A DNA stretch of 17,824 nucleotides, from the NCBI GenBank assembly GCA_002315595.1, contig DCHG01000034.1:1-17824 (forward strand), given 5' to 3'. A model generated the notes under the pieces. The model was not told the DNA's origin. It searched no databases and saw only the letters and a program-made list of their open reading frames with translations. The number at the start of each line of letters is the position of its first letter. The stretch's first letter is position 1. Of the stretch, positions 13,679 to 17,824 are shown one piece after another. The translations under genes and the position numbers were made by a program. The stretch is from Clostridiales bacterium UBA1758 (GTDB taxonomy: Bacteria; Bacillota; Clostridia; Oscillospirales; UBA1758).

Positions 13679-16674
13679 CAGCACTGTTTGACAAGATTGA
13701 CAAACACGAAATTCAGTTTCCACTTTTTCCCCGGAATTGTGTAGATTTTCAAGCGGATGCAACCGTCTTCTTCGTGGATCACGGGCAGGACCTTGCACTG
13801 GAACTGTCCCGCTTTGACGAGTCCGCCCCCCGTACGAAGTCCCTGCTCCGTTTCGAGAACGGTGACGGTATCTTCTTTTTCGTCGCCGGAAACCGCAAGC
13901 ATCTCATACTGTCCCTTCGGTACTTCGATCAGGAATGTCGCGGGCATATCGCCTTCCACAAAATCCTCACGCAGTCCGTCAGGCCCGCCGCGTCTAACGA
14001 TCCGAATATTTTCCGCGTTTTCAAACCCGTATCCGCGGAAGACGGTGAACGGCAATTCCTTTAACCGCACAAAATCAAGCGAGTGAATAATCATCGGCTC
14101 CGCACCGAAAAATTGACGGTACAGTTCCTTTTGATAGTCCTTTTGATAATTTCCGCCAAGATCAAATTTATAGACCGTATGGTTTTCCATCCGGGCATTG
14201 CCCAGATACCAGTCGCGAATAAATCCGTCAACCGCCTTATGATAGGCGGTATCGGCATTTTCGCCGATATAAATGTGACGCTTGGTGAACGCCAAATGGC
14301 TCATCACATCGGGTTGTTCATCCTCCGTCTGGCTGTCAATACCCACTTCGACGATCTGTCCCAAAACCGTGTCAAAGGATAGAATTCCGTTTTCTTCGGT
14401 AAATCCAATGCCTGCGGCTTTCAAGCCCTCCCGCAGAACGGTACAGTCATAGGGCGAGGTAATATTCACCCTGCCGCCCTTTTTGCTTTCAATCTTCATC
14501 CAAGTGATCTTTCCGTCATCCACGGATGCGCTGACCTCAACGGCACCTCTTGCTAAAAGTCGTTCGAATCTTGCGTGTTTCCAAGCATCATAGCGATTGA
14601 ATCGGTCATTGTACTCGTGGATCGCCTGACCTGCACGGATCAGTCGGTCGTAGTCCACACTTCCGTCGGGTAACGCCGGGAACAGCCGTATCACACCGTT
14701 GTGCGATTGCAGAAGCATTTCATTGACCGCGGCAAGCATTTCGCCCGTGAATTCCATCATACATGGATAGTACAACGGTTGGCGTTCAATGGCGCAGTAA
14801 TTCATGAAGCGTTCCGTTTCTTCGGCGGAAAGGCCGTTGGAACGCAGCATTTGGTCGAGTCCCATCTCATACAGCAAGCGAATTGCCTTTTGTCCGTTAC
14901 CGAGCCTTGCAGAAGCGGCGGCGAGCCAACTGACCTGAAACACGCCGATCTCACAATGTGTTTCAAGGAAGGTAATGGTATTTTTTGCCGCCTCAACCCA
15001 TTTGGGTTCACTGTTTAGATCGATCTCGTTGGTCGGAAAAACCGTCATCAAAGTCATCGGATGACGGATCCAAAGATTGGCAGGTGCCTGTTCAGAGTCC
15101 AAAAAGCGGATACCGTAATCATCCGTGACGGTCGGATACTGCGGCAAATGCTCACAAAGATGCCGTATTTGTGGTAACAATTCATCATGGTCGTCGAGAA
15201 TTTCCGCCGATTCAAGCGTGAATTTCAGCAAATATTTGACGCTTGAAACCGTCGCAACGGAATTTGTCGCAAGCGACCCCTGCTCCGGGGAAATATCCGG
15301 AAAAATGACATACTCGTTCCGTTTTTCATCGAATTTGAAAATTCCGACGGCAAAACGGCAGAGTTCCAAAAACAACGGATATGCTTCATTTTTAAGGTAT
15401 TCTTTATCCAAAGAATACTCATATTGCGACCACAAATATTGTGCGCACCACGGCCAGCAACTGAAATACAGTGGGTACGGATAATCCATCGCCGCCCCAT
15501 CAAGACCGTAATTCGTCTTTGCCCAGTTTTCGGCAAGTTTCAAATAACACCGCAGACCGTCAGAAAACACCTTTCCGAGATCCAGTCGGTTGCTTGAAAA
15601 CACGCCCGCAAAGGCGGCTTGAATATTGACATCCCAGTACCACATACTGCCCCAAAGATTGGGGTGGCGAATATCCCACAGACCGTTGAGTCCGCAGGCA
15701 TGGTGTTTCATCACTCCATCCTTGCCACTGCAACAATCCAGCGCATACTGGTTGACGTAATACACCCTTTCCAAAAACTTGTCCGGGACGGAAATTTTAG
15801 CACGTGAGAAAAAGTCCTGCCAATACCGATGATGCTCCGCCTTGATTTCGGGCAGTCCCTTTTCCCATTCATCCATAATTTTGACGCCTTCGACGGACGG
15901 CTCGTCATAATTCCATTTCGTGAAGACTCCTGTCAGAACAACAAAATCATTGTCCGCTTCCGTGATTTCCACCCTGCGTCCGTTCAGTTTTCCCCTTGCA
16001 TTTACCAAGCGGATAATGCCCGAAAAAGTGAACGGTTTTTTGCCGGAAAGAAGCCAAGACACCGTATAGACAAAGGTATCGTCATTCACCGCGTAAATGG
16101 AAAAGTCGTGGCTTTCACGGTCGCGTTGATCGGGATAAACAACATCAAGCGAACGGATCAGACCATTCTTTTCCTGATGAAATTCGGTCACGATCATATC
16201 CTTGCGTGATGTGATGATTTTTGCCGAAACCTTTCCGTCGAGATCAAGACGGATCGCCGCTTTCTCCAAGTAAAGTTCCAGTCGGGAGTTTCCGTTGGTG
16301 ACCTCATTGGCAAATGAGAATTTTATCTCACCCGTTGCAGGATAACTGCTTGAAAAGCCAGTATCGGAATACCCGCCTTCTTCCCCGACCGGGATGCGGT
16401 AATAAGAAAACGGCTCGCCGTCCTTCGGAAGATAACTTTCGGGATCTTTCGGAAACAATGGCAAATCCGGCGTATTTTCGTCGGACAACTGTTGTGCGTT
16501 GAGAATATCGTCCGGGAGAACATTTTCGCTGAGATTATAGTAGATCTCATAATGATTCATCGCCACGGAAAGCGCGGACTTTTCATAAAAAGCCATTGCT
16601 CCGAAACAACCGTTACCCATGGGCAATGCGTTTTTCCAACTGTTTTCGCAATTTTCAAATACAACCTTGTGCAT
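13678..16674 (-). CDS. GH95-like glycoside hydrolase with C-terminal sugar-binding-type module
   Basis: A 998-residue protein, no signal peptide. The N-terminus has NALPMGNGCFGAMAF, the signature of the GH95 N-terminal domain (alpha-L-fucosidase and alpha-L-galactosidase). The (alpha/alpha)6 part has GLNGLWDIRHPNLWGS, then DVN at 348-350, FPDISPEQG with likely acid E464, and EMLLQSHNGVIRLFPALP. By eye, the GH95 Asn-x-Asn is Asp-Val-Asn here and the catalytic DGNFG/DANFG Asp is Glu641. After about 800 comes a module with YKFDLGG, RGYGF and FLIEVPKGQYEMLAVSGDE, resembling the galactose-binding-like N-terminal domain of rhamnogalacturonan acetylesterases. The ATG at 16674 is 7 bases from GGAG; earlier ATGs at 16680 and 16695 fit worse. 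Substrate may differ from standard fucosides. Confidence 0.75.
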   Translation of the reverse strand: MHKVVFENCENSWKNALPMGNGCFGAMAFYEKSALSVAMNHYEIYYNLSENVLPDDILNAQQLSDENTPDLPLFPKDPESYLPKDGEPFSYYRIPVGEEGGYSDTGFSSSYPATGEIKFSFANEVTNGNSRLELYLEKAAIRLDLDGKVSAKIITSRKDMIVTEFHQEKNGLIRSLDVVYPDQRDRESHDFSIYAVNDDTFVYTVSWLLSGKKPFTFSGIIRLVNARGKLNGRRVEITEADNDFVVLTGVFTKWNYDEPSVEGVKIMDEWEKGLPEIKAEHHRYWQDFFSRAKISVPDKFLERVYYVNQYALDCCSGKDGVMKHHACGLNGLWDIRHPNLWGSMWYWDVNIQAAFAGVFSSNRLDLGKVFSDGLRCYLKLAENWAKTNYGLDGAAMDYPYPLYFSCWPWCAQYLWSQYEYSLDKEYLKNEAYPLFLELCRFAVGIFKFDEKRNEYVIFPDISPEQGSLATNSVATVSSVKYLLKFTLESAEILDDHDELLPQIRHLCEHLPQYPTVTDDYGIRFLDSEQAPANLWIRHPMTLMTVFPTNEIDLNSEPKWVEAAKNTITFLETHCEIGVFQVSWLAAASARLGNGQKAIRLLYEMGLDQMLRSNGLSAEETERFMNYCAIERQPLYYPCMMEFTGEMLAAVNEMLLQSHNGVIRLFPALPDGSVDYDRLIRAGQAIHEYNDRFNRYDAWKHARFERLLARGAVEVSASVDDGKITWMKIESKKGGRVNITSPYDCTVLREGLKAAGIGFTEENGILSFDTVLGQIVEVGIDSQTEDEQPDVMSHLAFTKRHIYIGENADTAYHKAVDGFIRDWYLGNARMENHTVYKFDLGGNYQKDYQKELYRQFFGAEPMIIHSLDFVRLKELPFTVFRGYGFENAENIRIVRRGGPDGLREDFVEGDMPATFLIEVPKGQYEMLAVSGDEKEDTVTVLETEQGLRTGGGLVKAGQFQCKVLPVIHEEDGCIRLKIYTIPGKKWKLNFVFVNLVKQC

Positions 16675-16724
16675 CGTCATTCTCCTTTTCAGCATTCCGT
16701 CGAAATCACCGTTAAATCGCCCAC

Positions 16725-17824
16725 TTACTGCATACGGAAATCAAGTTCGTACGGCAACGGATACAATTCTTCCGCCTTTTTTACGGCAGCGTCACCCGAC
16801 AGAGAGAGGTCGCGTTCCACGATTTCTCTGTGAATATCCTGCCAAAGTTTCGAAACGGAAAGTTCGCCCTCCTTCACGTCGTTAAGGACAAAACCCGCTT
16901 TCAGCATTTCACTCGCCTCATCAAGTTTTTTGAGGTTGAGCAACGCCTTGACCACGCAAACACGGAGTCTGCCATGCGCCCTTAGCGTCGAATTCAGTGT
17001 TTGGTAAAGTTTCATCCATTCGCTATCACGACCGATATCGGTCAAAAGCGTGCCGTATTCGTAAAGAAAGGCACGGCATTCCTTTGCCGGGGCGAGATCG
17101 GCGGCGGCATCCATATAGATTGCGGCGTTTTTGAGATCACCGAATTCATTTTTATAAAGCATTGCGAGATTGCGATTTGCCCAAAGCGACGGTGCAAGCA
17201 TCAACGATGTTTCCCACGCCTTCTTCGCACCCTCAATGTCACGAAGTTCGTACTTTGTCGCCCCGAGCATTAAGTAAGTGTACCATGTTCTGCCCTGCTC
17301 CGTTGCGGCGGAATCTTCCATCATATCACGCCAAAATTTACCGATGACATAGGAAACAGGGGCTTTTTCCGTTGACGGGCAAGGCAAATATCCCTTGTCA
17401 AGCAAATGGTTCCACTGTTTCGTTTCGGAATCGTCAACGGACGGGAATGTCAAATTATCGCTAATAGGAAGACCGCCCTGCATTTTGCGAATACGGTTTT
17501 CAAGTGCGCCCCATCCGCTTGCCTCAAAGGCGGGCTTTGCTTCACCCGAGAACGAAACATTGTCAAGATTTTCAAACGCCTTTTTGTCGGCAAGTACGGC
17601 TTTCACCGCCGATTTTGCGGTATTCCAATCGGAATACAGTTCTTTTTTCGTTCCGTCAATGGCGGTGTAACCTTCCGTCCATTCAAGGACCGTATGTCCC
17701 GGCATCGGTGCGTGTTCGAATTGTGTACGCGCATAGCCCGCCTGAATTTCGATATACGCCTGACCGGGCTCCGAAAGAAATTCGCCCCAATGTCTTCCGC
17801 CTGCGGCTTGTCCCCAAAGGAAAA
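16725..17824 (-). CDS. DUF5107 / TPR protein, 5' end outside the window
   Basis: The last 365 residues of a longer protein; the frame stays open to the right edge of the window, so the ATG at 17705 is internal. The visible start carries a DUF5107-type motif (YIEIQAGYARTQFEHAPMPGH), which in known members ends a beta-sandwich domain. It is followed by helical repeats from about residue 190 (WYTYLMLGATKYELRDIEGAKKAWETSLMLAP, then LAMLYKNEFGDLKNAAIYMDAAADLAP), which look like TPRs. Such proteins are commonly found next to glycan-degradation genes, but their role is not known. It ends 50 bases before the GH95-like start, so the two are probably co-transcribed from a promoter outside the window. 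Confidence 0.8.
   Translation of the reverse strand, partial: FLWGQAAGGRHWGEFLSEPGQAYIEIQAGYARTQFEHAPMPGHTVLEWTEGYTAIDGTKKELYSDWNTAKSAVKAVLADKKAFENLDNVSFSGEAKPAFEASGWGALENRIRKMQGGLPISDNLTFPSVDDSETKQWNHLLDKGYLPCPSTEKAPVSYVIGKFWRDMMEDSAATEQGRTWYTYLMLGATKYELRDIEGAKKAWETSLMLAPSLWANRNLAMLYKNEFGDLKNAAIYMDAAADLAPAKECRAFLYEYGTLLTDIGRDSEWMKLYQTLNSTLRAHGRLRVCVVKALLNLKKLDEASEMLKAGFVLNDVKEGELSVSKLWQDIHREIVERDLSLSGDAAVKKAEELYPLPYELDFRMQ

Overview
The window looks like chromosome of an anaerobic member of the Bacillota, class Clostridia, probably a gut lineage such as Oscillospirales or Christensenellales. The class-level call rests on three things: strong GGAGG-type ribosome binding sites, an IspH/ribosomal protein S1 fusion (a known clostridial arrangement), and a gene string of RpiR regulator, flavoprotein, HutP-like protein, cmk, plsC and ispH-S1. 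The order-level guess is inference. I see no tRNA, rRNA, CRISPR array, insertion sequence or phage gene, and no gap between genes longer than about 190 bases.

Layout, left to right. (1) Positions 1-1434, minus strand: the growth genes pyrH, frr and the first 22 codons of uppS, read from a promoter just upstream of pyrH (1406-1434). (2) 1467-3359, minus strand: a cytoplasmic six-hairpin-type glycosidase of unassigned family. It begins only 30 bases after a strong terminator (3390-3418). (3) 3431-9180, minus strand: a six-gene operon in which every gene overlaps or nearly touches the next. The order is a MurR/RpiR sugar-phosphate-sensing regulator, a BaiN/HI0933-type flavoprotein, a small HutP-family protein, cmk, plsC and an ispH-S1 fusion. 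(4) 9181-9370: a divergent control region with a promoter on each strand and an inverted repeat over the -35 box of the regulator promoter. (5) 9371-13633, plus strand: two glycosidases 12 bases apart, a TIM-barrel-type protein of unknown family and a GH36 alpha-galactosidase. A 13-bp-stem hairpin at 13647-13678 closes them and also serves the convergent gene. (6) 13678-17824, minus strand: a large GH95-like protein with an extra C-terminal sugar-binding-type module, and upstream of it a DUF5107/TPR protein whose 5' end is outside the window.

How they fit together: the predicted glycan enzymes show no signal peptide where the N-terminus is visible, and no transporter is present. They should therefore act in the cytosol on imported oligosaccharides, with alpha-galactosyl and fucosyl/galactosyl-type ends the best guesses. 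The RpiR regulator is divergent from the alpha-galactosidase pair and is its obvious candidate controller. It is also the first gene of an operon for CMP kinase, phospholipid synthesis, isoprenoid synthesis and protein S1, so sugar status could be tied to essential functions.

The points most worth following up are: a perfect Shine-Dalgarno sequence inside the ispH-S1 fusion exactly at the domain boundary, suggesting that free S1 is also made; the inverted repeat in the divergent promoter; the HutP-family protein that appears to lack two of the metal-binding histidines; the GH95-like protein with altered active-site residues and an unusual C-terminal module; the unassigned TIM-barrel protein; and a glycosidase placed directly behind a terminator with no room for its own promoter.
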